A stretch of DNA of 23,579 nucleotides from a virus, in IMG/VR virus record IMGVR_UViG_3300007516_000155, positions 1 through 23,579 of that record. The stretch is one strand, 5' to 3'. A program made the translations under genes and the position numbers. This document shows, one piece after another, positions 13,697 to 21,599 of the stretch; within the stretch, counting starts at the first letter, position 1; the number at the start of each line of letters is the position of its first letter. A model generated the notes under the pieces. That model had not been told where the DNA came from. It did no database searches and saw only the letters and a program-made list of their open reading frames with translations.

Positions 13697-14359
13697 ATGA
13701 TTGATGTGAACGATCGACGAGCACGAACCGGTGGTCAAGAGATCCGCACTTACACCATCGATGATCTTGAGATGCGTGACGGGGGCGGAGCCATCACGTT
13801 TGACGGTGTCGCATCTGTTGTCGGTGTCGGCTACGCCGTGCGCGACAAGTTCGGTGAGTTCGAAGAGGAGATCCACAAGGGGGCGTTCCATCGCACCATT
13901 GCTCAGCGGTCCGACGTTCGACTTCTCAAGAACCACGACGCCAGCAACGTGTTCGCTCGGACCAAGTCCGGCACGATGACGTTGTCTGACGACCCGCACC
14001 TCCGAGCCCACGCACCGAGTCTCGACCCGTCGAACCCGGCCGTCCAGATTCTCCGCTCCGAGCTGAAGCGTGGCGACATCGACCAGATGTCGATCGGCAT
14101 GCGAGTGCTCGACGACGAGTGGAACGCCGACATGACGCACCGCACGATCAGAGAGATCTCGCTCGCCGAGGTGTCGATCGTGGCGTTCCCGGCGAGTCCG
14201 ACGACTAGCGCTACGGTCCGATCGCTCGACACGTTCATGACCGAGATGCTCGCCAATGATGTCGACCCCGACGAACTACGCCGGGCGATCGACGGCCTGA
14301 CCCGGTCACCATCGGCCGTTGACGAGCTCATGCGTCAGCACATGATGAGGCGCAACTAG
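13697..14359 (+). CDS. Prohead maturation protease, HK97 family
   Basis: The 220-residue product has the features of the HK97 prohead protease (peptidase family S78, herpesvirus-assemblin-like fold). Catalytic His is H80 in LLKNHDAS, and Ser is S132 in DQMSIGM. The downstream strand REISLAEVSIVAFPA is the most conserved part of the family. It would cleave the N-terminal scaffold region of the capsid protein, and possibly other head proteins, inside the prohead. The ribosome binding site AGAGGAGG is strong. The C-terminal 45 residues are probably dispensable and helical. The capsid gene follows after 112 bp with no other gene in the gap. Confidence 0.93.
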   Translation: MIDVNDRRARTGGQEIRTYTIDDLEMRDGGGAITFDGVASVVGVGYAVRDKFGEFEEEIHKGAFHRTIAQRSDVRLLKNHDASNVFARTKSGTMTLSDDPHLRAHAPSLDPSNPAVQILRSELKRGDIDQMSIGMRVLDDEWNADMTHRTIREISLAEVSIVAFPASPTTSATVRSLDTFMTEMLANDVDPDELRRAIDGLTRSPSAVDELMRQHMMRRN

Positions 14360-14471
14360 ACCTACCCGTCGGACTCGGAACAGGGACTCGGAGCCGCCCA
14401 GCGGCCACCACGACCGTCACCACGTCGACAATCCATGCAATTCAACTTCAAGTTCCGAGGAGGAACAACTC

Positions 14472-15785
14472 ATGAACATTCTGGAACGGGCGCAAGCCCT
14501 CAACGCAACCCGCAACACCGTGTGGACCGAAGCCCAAGGCTTTCTTTCTGACCTCCCCAAGGGTGAGGAAATGTCGATGGAGCAGCGGACCCAGTGGGAC
14601 CGCTACAACGCACGCATCGACAGCCTCGGCTCAGAGCGCGACGAACTGATCGAGCGGGCCCGCATCGATGGCGAGAACGAGGGCATCCGAAACGCCCAAG
14701 AGATCGCATTCGGTGCCGACGTCGACCCCGACGCAGCACGCTCCGACGCCAACGTCGAGATCCGCTCCTTCCTTCGTGGCGAGAAGCGCTTCGATACGCA
14801 CGACGATGACGGCAAGCCCGTCAACGCCATTCGTGCCGACGTCATGGCCGTTGCCCGTGAGCGCGATCTTCTCCGCATGGGCGCAAGCCCGTCCGAGATC
14901 AGGGCCCTCGCATGGGACACCGGCTCGGTCGCTTCAGCGGTCCCGACCGTCATGGCGCGTTCGCTGTACGAGATCCTGGAGGCGAACATCGCAGCGCTGC
15001 GTATGCCGACCACTCGGATCACGTCCGGCTCCGGCGAGCCGATGACCTTCCCGAAGGTCACGGCGCACTCCATCGCCACGCAGGTATCCAGTCAGGGCGT
15101 CGCCTTCGCTGGAACCGACCCGACGTTCAACCTGCTCAGCTTGACCCCCAACAAGTACGGTGAACTGGTCAAGCTTGCTAACGAGGTCGTCAGCGACACG
15201 GGAGTCGACATTGTCGGCTTCGTGTCACGCGACATCGGACGCGCTGTCGGCCGCCAGATCAACACCGCCATCATGACGGACCTCATCGGGAGCGCCTTCA
15301 CGGGTGCCGCCGGTACGGCCGCTACCGGTGGATCGCTCGTTGGTCCGACGTTCAGCAACCTGGTTGACCTGGAATACTCGATCAACGACGCCTATCGCAG
15401 CTCAAGCTCGGCAGGTTGGTTGATGAAGGACAGCACCGCTGGTGCGGTACGCAAGCTGCGTGACGGTGCCGGTGGCACCGAGGGCGCACCGCTGTGGCAG
15501 CCGTCCCTCCAGGGCGGCATCGCTGGCCTCCGCACGCCGGACACGTTGTTCGGCTACCCGGTGTTCACCGACCCGAACATTGCAGCGTTGGCGTCCAACT
15601 CCAAGTCCATCTTCTTCGGCGACTGGGCGGGCTACTACGTCCGCACGGTCGGCAGCCTGATGATCGAGCGCAACGACTCGGTCTTCTTCGCTACCGACGA
15701 GGTCGGCTTCAGAGGAAAGTGGCGCTCGGCATCGGGCGCTCAAGACCTCACGGCGATCAACGTCATGAAGTCAAGCGTGAGCTGA
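14472..15785 (+). CDS. Major capsid protein, HK97 fold
   Basis: The 437-residue product starts with a charged helical region (residues 1 to about 120) matching the delta/scaffold domain that the protease removes. The shell domain follows: SVASAVPTVMARSLYEILEA, the N-arm and E-loop region with MTFPKVTAHS, then LVKLANEVVSDTGVDIVGFVSRDIGRAVGRQIN (spine helix) and GYPVFTDPNIAAL in the A-domain. It is the shell-building protein. AGGAGGA lies seven bases before the ATG. The exact cleavage site cannot be read from the sequence. Two hairpins downstream suggest that transcription is attenuated after this highly expressed gene. Confidence 0.93.
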   Translation: MNILERAQALNATRNTVWTEAQGFLSDLPKGEEMSMEQRTQWDRYNARIDSLGSERDELIERARIDGENEGIRNAQEIAFGADVDPDAARSDANVEIRSFLRGEKRFDTHDDDGKPVNAIRADVMAVARERDLLRMGASPSEIRALAWDTGSVASAVPTVMARSLYEILEANIAALRMPTTRITSGSGEPMTFPKVTAHSIATQVSSQGVAFAGTDPTFNLLSLTPNKYGELVKLANEVVSDTGVDIVGFVSRDIGRAVGRQINTAIMTDLIGSAFTGAAGTAATGGSLVGPTFSNLVDLEYSINDAYRSSSSAGWLMKDSTAGAVRKLRDGAGGTEGAPLWQPSLQGGIAGLRTPDTLFGYPVFTDPNIAALASNSKSIFFGDWAGYYVRTVGSLMIERNDSVFFATDEVGFRGKWRSASGAQDLTAINVMKSSVS

Positions 15786-15791
15786 GAATCT

Positions 15792-15811
15792 CCCCGCTGT
15801 CGACAGCGGGG
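15792..15811 (+). terminator. Perfect 10-bp palindrome after the capsid gene
   Basis: CCCCGCTGTC and GACAGCGGGG are exact inverted copies, giving an 8-bp stem with a TCGA loop, 6 bases after the capsid stop. No T-run follows, so on its own it is a weak terminator. It may protect the capsid mRNA 3' end. Confidence 0.55.
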
Positions 15812-15839
15812 GGCCATTCACCCGGCAAGGTGAAGCAAG

Positions 15840-15871
15840 CGGGGCGTCCCTTCAGCGGGGATGCCCCGTTT
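15840..15871 (+). terminator. Second hairpin with short T-run
   Basis: CGGGGCGTCCC (15840-15850) pairs with GGGATGCCCCG (15858-15868) over 11 positions with one G-T wobble, followed by TTT. Together with the palindrome at 15792 it forms a double hairpin separating the capsid gene from the decoration cassette. Confidence 0.6.
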
Positions 15872-15931
15872 CGCGTCACGGGTGTGTATTGTGGTGCTCT
15901 AACACCCACCCATCTTGCCGAGGAGAAACGC

Positions 15932-16096
15932 ATGCCAAGCTACTTAATCGATGTCGACCAGTTCGACCATCTCGCACTGGATCTTGCCCGACGGAATGAT
16001 CCCGAGGTCGTCGTGGCCGTGTTCAAGTCCGGCGGCCGCTACGAGGTTCTGACGGTTCCCAGCGCTGTTGAGTACGACATGCGTGACGCATCATGA
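15932..16096 (+). CDS. 54-residue protein of unknown function
   Basis: The ATG is preceded by GAGGAG at a good distance. The product (MPSYLIDVDQFDHLALDLAR and onward) is acidic, with a beta-strand-like segment VVVAVFKSGGRYEVLTV. I do not recognise a family. It is the first gene after the post-capsid hairpins, and its TGA overlaps the ATG of the glycosyltransferase gene, so it seems to open the decoration cassette. A small head or decoration protein is possible, as is a regulator; nothing in the sequence decides this. Confidence 0.65.
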   Translation: MPSYLIDVDQFDHLALDLARRNDPEVVVAVFKSGGRYEVLTVPSAVEYDMRDAS

Positions 16097-17910
16097 AGTT
16101 CTTGATCCATTCAAACAGTCCGACCGTGAGCACCGGCTACGGCGTGCAGTGCAGGCATCTCGCCGACCTTCTCGCTGACGCCGGTCACGAAGTCGCCGTC
16201 GGGTCGACCTACGGCCAGCAGGGCGAGGTCGGCCAGTGGACGTCCCCGAGGGGCCACAAGATCCGCATCTACCCGTCCGGCTACTTCACCAACAGCCCCG
16301 ACGTGATCTCGCAGAACGCTATGCACTTCTTTGAGGGCGACCCACAGGGTGGTGTGATCATTCCGCTTCTCGACGTGTGGGTGCTCAGCAAGAACCGAGA
16401 GCTGGCCGACTTTCGAGTTGCTGCGTGGGCCCCGGTCGACCACTACCCGGTCCCGAAGCAGGTGCTGGAGTTCTTCCACACCACCGGCGCTATCCCGATC
16501 GCCATGTCGAAGTTCGGCGAGGCGGGCCTACGTCAGGCCGGGCTCGACCCGCTGTACGTTCCACTTTCCGTCGACACCGACGTGTTTAAGCCCACGCCGA
16601 TCGTGACCACCGGCGACGGAACGTCCGTCACCGGTCACACACTGTTCGACGTCCCCTCGGACGCCTACGTGGTGGGCATGGTCGCCATGAACAAAGACCC
16701 ACAGGACCGCAAGGGGTTCAACGAAGCGTTCCGAGCGTTCGGGCAGTTCTGGAAGGGCCACAACGAGGCCGTGCTGCTGGTGCACTCCGACAAGCTGGGA
16801 GCCGCCGGTGGACTTGATCTGGTCGAGCTCGCCACGCACTGCGGGATCCCGAACCACGCCCTGATCTGGACCGACCAGTACGCCTACCGTCTCGGGCTCC
16901 CCGACGAGATGATGGCGGCGCTGTACTCGACGATGGACGTGCTGCTGGCACCTAGTCACGGCGAGGGGTTCGGCGTGCCGCTGATAGAGGCTCAGGCGTG
17001 CGGGGTTCCCGTGATCGTGTCCGACTTCAGCTCGCAGTCCGAGCTGGTCGGTTCGGGGCACCTCGTAGACGGACAGCTCATCTGGGACCAGTCGCAGTCG
17101 TCCAGTTACATCATGCCGTACACGGTCAACGTGCTGGAGGCCCTGGAGGGCGCTTACAAGCTGTCGGCCGAGGGCGCTGCCGTCGACCATCGCCGGTTCG
17201 CCATGGGCTACGACTACCGCACCGTGTTCGCCGAGAACTGGGTGCCCGTGCTCAACGAGCTGTGCCCACCTCCGCCGCCGCTCAAGCCGAAGATGATCGA
17301 CGTCGACGTCATCGTCCCCGCAATGCGTGAAGGTAACTCCAAGCGGTTCTTCGACTCGCTCGGGTCTACCTTCAAGGTGCACCAGGGGTCGATCGACAAG
17401 ACCTACGCCCAGAACGTCAACGAGCTGGTGAGCCGTTCAGATAGCGACTGGGTACTCATCGTCGGCGACGACGTGGAGTTCACGCCGGGCTGGTTCGAAG
17501 CCGCCGCCGCCGTGTCTGAAGAGTGCGACATCATCGGGACCAACGACTCGGAGCCCGGCCGTGTCCGCAACCCCGACGTCGCTGCCGGTCGTCACGCTGA
17601 CCACTTCTTCGTTCGTCGTGACTACATCAACGATGTGGGCAGCTCGCTCGACGGGCCGGGCGTCACGATGCCCGAGTGCTACCGGCACTGGTTCGTTGAC
17701 AAAGAGGTGATCGGCCTGGCCAAGGCCCGAGGCGTCTTCAAGTTCGTCGAAGACTGCCGCATCATCCACCACCACCCAGGATACGACGGCGACGAGTCCG
17801 CCCGACAGGCCGACACGCTGTACACGCGAGCGGTCAGCCACAGCGAGTCCGACGAGGCCACGTTCATGCAACGGGCCCCGCTCATCGCCATGCACAAGGC
17901 GGGGCGATGA
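16093..17910 (+). CDS. Two-domain glycosyltransferase (GT-B plus GT-A)
   Basis: The 605-residue protein fuses two transferases. Residues 1 to about 390 are a GT-B enzyme of GT4 type: MKFLIHSNSPTVSTGYG at the N-terminus and SHGEGFGVPLIEAQACGVPV (288-307), the sugar-nucleotide binding motif. After a run of prolines, residues 401-605 are a GT-A/GT2-like domain starting IDVDVIVPAMRE, with GDDVEFTPGW (D459, D460) as the metal-binding DxD equivalent and HHHPGYDG near the end as a further metal site. The gene overlaps both neighbours by 4 bases. Two transferases in one chain could add two sugars in succession to a virion protein or other acceptor. The acceptor is unknown; the position beside capsid and connector genes suggests virion glycosylation. 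Confidence 0.85.
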   Translation: MKFLIHSNSPTVSTGYGVQCRHLADLLADAGHEVAVGSTYGQQGEVGQWTSPRGHKIRIYPSGYFTNSPDVISQNAMHFFEGDPQGGVIIPLLDVWVLSKNRELADFRVAAWAPVDHYPVPKQVLEFFHTTGAIPIAMSKFGEAGLRQAGLDPLYVPLSVDTDVFKPTPIVTTGDGTSVTGHTLFDVPSDAYVVGMVAMNKDPQDRKGFNEAFRAFGQFWKGHNEAVLLVHSDKLGAAGGLDLVELATHCGIPNHALIWTDQYAYRLGLPDEMMAALYSTMDVLLAPSHGEGFGVPLIEAQACGVPVIVSDFSSQSELVGSGHLVDGQLIWDQSQSSSYIMPYTVNVLEALEGAYKLSAEGAAVDHRRFAMGYDYRTVFAENWVPVLNELCPPPPPLKPKMIDVDVIVPAMREGNSKRFFDSLGSTFKVHQGSIDKTYAQNVNELVSRSDSDWVLIVGDDVEFTPGWFEAAAAVSEECDIIGTNDSEPGRVRNPDVAAGRHADHFFVRRDYINDVGSSLDGPGVTMPECYRHWFVDKEVIGLAKARGVFKFVEDCRIIHHHPGYDGDESARQADTLYTRAVSHSESDEATFMQRAPLIAMHKAGR

Positions 17911-18059
17911 CCCGCCCACTTCCCGAGGGTGCGCCGACCCGGTGCATCTGGTGCCCGAACGAGTACCCGTTCCGCAGCAGTAAGAAATACTGCAGCCGGG
18001 AGTGCCAGGTTCACGGCTACAACGAGCTCAAGATATTCAGGAAATGGAACGTCCGATGA
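17907..18059 (+). CDS. 50-residue zinc-finger protein
   Basis: The ATG overlaps the stop of the glycosyltransferase gene and the TGA overlaps the ATG of the next one. The product has CIWC (13-16) and YCSREC (28-33), a Cys4 arrangement CxxC-x12-CxxxC typical of a treble-clef or zinc-ribbon fold, and a basic C-terminal helix (ELKIFRKWNVR). It is too short to be an enzyme. It may bind nucleic acid or one of its cassette partners. The exact 4-base overlaps on both sides make translation likely. Confidence 0.6.
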   Translation: MTRPLPEGAPTRCIWCPNEYPFRSSKKYCSRECQVHGYNELKIFRKWNVR

Positions 18060-18865
18060 TCATCGACAGCTTTATGTTTTTCAATGAGTTTGACGTTCTT
18101 GAGATGCGCCTCATGGAGCTCTACGACGTCGTCGATCACTTCATTATTGTTGAGGCCGACGTCGACCACCAGGACCACCCCAAGCCGTACCACCTCTCCG
18201 AGTACCTCGCTCAGGGCGGCGAAAGGTTCGACCGGTGGGTCGACAAGCTAACTATCGTGCGGGCCACCGGCCTCCCCACGGCCGCCGACGCCCCCGACTC
18301 ATGGGAGCGAGAGCACGCCCAGCGCGAGTTCATCGCTGCGGGTCTGGCCGACATTAACGCCGCCGCCACTGACACCCTGATGCAGTCCGACGTCGACGAG
18401 ATCCCGAGGGCGATCGTCGTGCGTAACTTGAGGCCGGGCGGTCGTCTGATCGTTATCGGCATGCGTGGCCACTTCTGGGCGGTCGACTGGTTCTATCCGA
18501 TCAAGTGGTGCGGGACCGTCGTCGGCACGGTGTCGGCGGTTATGGCGGGGCACCCCAGGATGCCGTTCACGCACATGCGTGACGTACGAACCTCGGCACA
18601 CTGCCCGATCACCGACGGCGGGTGGCACTTCAGCTGGCTCGGCGGGCCCGAGCGGGCGGCCGAGAAGCTCGGCGCTTTCTGCCACCCCGAGGTGGCCGAC
18701 AGGATCTCGGCGGGCATCTCCGACGGACTCTCGTTCTGGCGCGACGGGGTTCACAGCGACGGCGTCAAGATGGAGCCGGTCGACATCGACGCCGGTTGGC
18801 CCGAGTTCATCACGGCGGGGCACTGTCCTGACACGTGGTTCCGCCCGAGAAAGGCGACGTCATGA
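18056..18865 (+). CDS. GT17-like glycosyltransferase
   Basis: The 269-residue product begins MIIDSFMFFNEFDVLEMRL, the hallmark N-terminus of glycosyltransferase family 17 (beta-1,4-N-acetylglucosaminyltransferase type). HFIIVEAD, KPYHL, REHAQREFI, QSDVDEIPR and GGWHFSWLGG then follow in the family order. SDVDE should bind the metal and sugar nucleotide. I chose the ATG at 18056, which overlaps the previous stop; ATGs at 18044 and 18002 are in frame but lie inside the zinc-finger gene. Family members transfer N-acetylglucosamine; donor and acceptor here are unknown. It probably works with the neighbouring transferases on the same glycan. Confidence 0.85.
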   Translation: MIIDSFMFFNEFDVLEMRLMELYDVVDHFIIVEADVDHQDHPKPYHLSEYLAQGGERFDRWVDKLTIVRATGLPTAADAPDSWEREHAQREFIAAGLADINAAATDTLMQSDVDEIPRAIVVRNLRPGGRLIVIGMRGHFWAVDWFYPIKWCGTVVGTVSAVMAGHPRMPFTHMRDVRTSAHCPITDGGWHFSWLGGPERAAEKLGAFCHPEVADRISAGISDGLSFWRDGVHSDGVKMEPVDIDAGWPEFITAGHCPDTWFRPRKATS

Positions 18866-19404
18866 AAGACCTGCTGTCTCAGTACCGTCAAGTGATCGGC
18901 GAGCCGTCAGACATTCAGGGCCACCTCGCCTCGTTCGTCGAGATGGTGCTGCACACCGACGCCAAGGTCGTGATCGAGCTCGGAACCCGCACCGGAGTGT
19001 CGACCATAGCGTGGCTCCACGGGCTCTCTCAGACGGGCGGGGGCCTCTGGTCGGTTGACATTGACGAGGTGCCCCCAATCGGCGAGCACCCGAACTGGAC
19101 TTTCATTCAGGGCGACGACCTTGACCCGGTCATCGTTGCCCAGTTGCCGAGGCCCGCCGACATCGTGTTCATTGATACGAGCCACCTCTACGATCAGACC
19201 GTCGCCGAGATCGAGCTGTATCAGCACCTCGTCAGGCCGGGAGGACTCATGGTGTTCCACGACACAGAGCTCGCTCGACCCGAGGGCGCACCGGCGCGCC
19301 CGATGTACCCGGTGAGGGTGGCCGTTCAGGAGTACGCTGCAGCAGAAGGTCGGCAGTGGCATAACGCTACGCACTGCAACGGACTCGGTATCATCCAGAT
19401 GTAG
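18862..19404 (+). CDS. Class I SAM-dependent methyltransferase
   Basis: The 180-residue product has a Rossmann-type methyltransferase core: VIELGTRTGVSTIAWL (motif I, about 45-60), LWSVDID (motif II acidic residue), IQGDD, ADIVFIDTSHLYDQ (motif IV) and LVRPGGLMVFHDTE. The IDxSHxYD and PGG-x4-HD pattern is typical of methyltransferases that modify sugars or small molecules (Methyltransf_24 and cephalosporin-hydroxylase-like groups). The ATG overlaps the stop of the GT17-like gene. It is the last gene of the cassette and may O-methylate the added glycan. Substrate is inferred from neighbours only. Confidence 0.8.
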   Translation: MKDLLSQYRQVIGEPSDIQGHLASFVEMVLHTDAKVVIELGTRTGVSTIAWLHGLSQTGGGLWSVDIDEVPPIGEHPNWTFIQGDDLDPVIVAQLPRPADIVFIDTSHLYDQTVAEIELYQHLVRPGGLMVFHDTELARPEGAPARPMYPVRVAVQEYAAAEGRQWHNATHCNGLGIIQM

Positions 19405-19415
19405 AGGAGTGCGAC

Positions 19416-20024
19416 GTGTCAATCACAAACGGGTACATAACGCTGGCAACACTGAAGGCCGAGCTCCAGATAGACGACGGCCTTGACGACGTTCGACTTG
19501 AGCTCTCCGTCTCCTCTGCGTCACGCCAGATCGACGCACACTGCGGCCGGGTGTTCTGGTCCGAGTCCGAGCTGGCAACCCGCTTCTACAACGTTGCCGA
19601 GCCGATGGTCGCCGACGTGCTTGACATCGCTTTGCGAACCGGCCTCGTTGTCTCCATTGACGAAGACGACGACGGAGGGTTCTCAACCACCCTCACCGAG
19701 ACGATCGACTTCATTCTTGAGCCTCTCAACGCCGAGTACCTCACGCCAAGACAGCCGTGGGACCGCATCACCCTGGTCGACAACTACCGTTACCCGATGA
19801 AGCGCCGACCAGGGCTCCGAGTGACGGCGGTTCACGGTTACCCGGCCGTCCCCGACGCCGTATCCTCGGCGTGTCTGATCCAGGCCAAGAACATCTACAA
19901 GGTCACAGGTTCGGGCGTGTTCGGATCGATGCAGATCAGTGTCGACGGGATCCCGATGCGGATCCCGGCGCTCGACTACGTGGCCATCGGCCTACTTGAG
20001 CCGTTCAGAAAGATGGAAGTATGA
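19416..20024 (+). CDS. Head-tail connector (HK97 gp6-like adaptor)
   Basis: The 202-residue product starts at a GTG with GAGGAG just upstream (19404-19409). The N-terminal part, TLATLKAELQIDDGLDDVRLELSVSSASRQIDAHCGRVF, has the two-helix pattern of gp6/gp15-like connector proteins that dock under the portal. The middle is strand-rich, and PDAVSSACLIQAKNIYK is the third helix seen in this family. It should form the adaptor ring of the neck. It overlaps the next ATG by 4 bases. The family call rests on pattern and gene order. Confidence 0.65.
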   Translation: MSITNGYITLATLKAELQIDDGLDDVRLELSVSSASRQIDAHCGRVFWSESELATRFYNVAEPMVADVLDIALRTGLVVSIDEDDDGGFSTTLTETIDFILEPLNAEYLTPRQPWDRITLVDNYRYPMKRRPGLRVTAVHGYPAVPDAVSSACLIQAKNIYKVTGSGVFGSMQISVDGIPMRIPALDYVAIGLLEPFRKMEV

Positions 20025-20425
20025 CAACCATTGCCGAGGCACGAGACTCGCTCGCCGGGGCCATCACCACGGGGGCCGGGCTCCGAGCGATCCCGTACCT
20101 GTCGAGTACGATCGCCCACCCGTGCGCCCACGTCCGTCTGGGGGCGTACGACCCTCGCATGGTCCTCGGAAAGTCCAGGGCGGAGTACCAGTTCAGCGTC
20201 TCTGTGTTTGTCGGTGTCGCCTCGGAGAGGTCTGCTCAGGCCCGCTGTGACGTGCTCCGAGAGCCGTCCGGTTCCGGTTCACTTGTGGCGGCTATCGAGG
20301 ATGGCGCACTCTGGGCAGCTAACGTGGACTACGCTCAGGTCATCCTCGTCGGGGAACCGACCGAGGTCGTCATCGCAGAGGAAACACTCATGATGTTTGA
20401 GGTCGACGTGGAGGTCGTGTTCTAA
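20021..20425 (+). CDS. Putative tail terminator or neck protein
   Basis: The 134-residue product (MTTIAEARDSLAGAITTGAG at the N-terminus) has a helix followed by strands, including YQFSVSVFVGVASERSAQARCDVLRE and a GSGSLVAAIED segment. That layout (N-terminal helix, central sheet, SERxAQ helix) resembles tail terminator proteins of siphoviruses, which cap the tail tube and join it to the neck. It lies between the connector and the first tail-tube gene, the usual place. The ATG overlaps the connector stop and the TAA overlaps the next ATG (TAATG). A head-tail stopper is the alternative. Confidence 0.5.
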   Translation: MTTIAEARDSLAGAITTGAGLRAIPYLSSTIAHPCAHVRLGAYDPRMVLGKSRAEYQFSVSVFVGVASERSAQARCDVLREPSGSGSLVAAIEDGALWAANVDYAQVILVGEPTEVVIAEETLMMFEVDVEVVF

Positions 20426-21135
20426 TGGCAACAACGCCCGGTTACAAGTCCAGAATCCTGGCAGGTTCGCTGAACCTTTCTGCCCAGGTACGCACGGCGT
20501 CACTCAACTCGGCAACCGAGCTGATCGACGTCACCGTGCTGTCCGACACTCACAAGACGTTCCTCATCGGGCCCGAGTCGGGGGCGTTCAGCGCATCGGG
20601 GCCCCTTGATGTGCTGTCTTCTACCAACGAGCCGTTCGACGTGTACGCATCTTGGCGTTCAGACTCGGCCCCGATCACGTTCATGATCGAGGGGTCAGAC
20701 ATCGGCAGCGGTGCGTGGCTCATCGAGGGCGTGCAGTCCTCGTTCGATACGACGGCACAGCAGGGCGGGACCGCCGACTACTCGATCAGTTCTGAGAGCA
20801 CGGGACGTGTGGGGTTCGGCTTCAGCGCCGGGCACGACACGCTGACCACTACCACGACGTCGGCCAACGTAGACCTCGGAGCGGCCGGTACTGTCGGCGC
20901 ACTGGTGCACCTACACGTCACCTCGCTCACCGGTATCACGTCCGACACAGTTCTCGTCGAGCACTCTGCTGACGGGTCAACGGCCTGGACCACTTTGGCG
21001 TCGTTCACGGCCGCCACCGGCGTGACGTCGCAGCGCATCGAGTTCAGTGGTAGCACCAAGCGGTACGTACGTGTCACCGACACGATCGTCGGCACGGGCA
21101 GCACTGTCCGCGGCGTGGCGGTCGCAAAGCTGTAA
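20425..21135 (+). CDS. Tail tube protein with C-terminal extra domain
   Basis: The first 130 residues of this 236-residue protein match the pattern of the next gene's product: PGYKSRI near the start, then ELIDVTVLSDTHKTFLIGPESGAFSASGPLD, against ETIDVSVLGTVSKAFIAGMQDGSISISGPYD in the neighbour. This is a tail-tube-like fold. From about residue 145 a beta-rich domain follows (GTVGALVHLHVTSLTG, then VEHSADGSTAWTTLASF and YVRVTD), resembling an exposed carbohydrate-binding or Ig-like domain. It may be a decorated tube subunit or a tail completion protein. The ATG overlaps the preceding TAA. Confidence 0.65.
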   Translation: MATTPGYKSRILAGSLNLSAQVRTASLNSATELIDVTVLSDTHKTFLIGPESGAFSASGPLDVLSSTNEPFDVYASWRSDSAPITFMIEGSDIGSGAWLIEGVQSSFDTTAQQGGTADYSISSESTGRVGFGFSAGHDTLTTTTTSANVDLGAAGTVGALVHLHVTSLTGITSDTVLVEHSADGSTAWTTLASFTAATGVTSQRIEFSGSTKRYVRVTDTIVGTGSTVRGVAVAKL

Positions 21136-21168
21136 CCTCTACATCAGAAATCAACAAGGAGAAACAAC

Positions 21169-21591
21169 ATGGCATTCAGTCCCGGCTACAAGGGCGACTT
21201 CCGGCTGGACAATGCCGCTGGATCGCTCACCAACCTTCAGCCCTACATCGACACGGTTAGCGTCTCGCAGCCGACCGAGACTATCGACGTTTCGGTGCTC
21301 GGAACGGTCAGCAAGGCGTTCATCGCTGGCATGCAGGACGGATCGATCTCGATCAGCGGTCCGTACGACCCGACTCTCGCTACCCACCTGACCAACCTGA
21401 AAGCCGCCCAAGCTGCTGGCACGGCCGGGTTCTCGTTCCAGTGGGGCCCCGGCGGATCCGTCGTCGGTCAGGCCAAGGTGACCGGCGAAGCGTTGCTCAC
21501 GTCATTCGACCTGAGCACCGGCGTCAGTGGGCGCTCCGAGTACAGCGCTTCACTTCAGATCACTGGTGCTGTAACCAACGCATCGTTCTGA
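21169..21591 (+). CDS. Major tail tube protein
   Basis: The 140-residue product (MAFSPGYKGDFRLDNAAGSL at the start) is a compact all-beta protein with IDVSVLG, SISISGPYD and a final SGRSEYSASLQITG strand, the general pattern of siphovirus tail tube subunits. AAGGAG eight bases before the ATG is a strong ribosome binding site, fitting a highly expressed structural protein. It is a shorter paralogue of the preceding gene. The assignment as the main tube subunit rather than the longer paralogue is inferred from its minimal size and strong initiation site. Confidence 0.65.
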   Translation: MAFSPGYKGDFRLDNAAGSLTNLQPYIDTVSVSQPTETIDVSVLGTVSKAFIAGMQDGSISISGPYDPTLATHLTNLKAAQAAGTAGFSFQWGPGGSVVGQAKVTGEALLTSFDLSTGVSGRSEYSASLQITGAVTNASF

Positions 21592-21599
21592 TGTAGATC

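Noticed and set aside
16528-17382. 284-codon open frame on the minus strand
   Set aside because: It lies opposite the glycosyltransferase gene with its conserved motifs; no ribosome binding site or recognisable domain.
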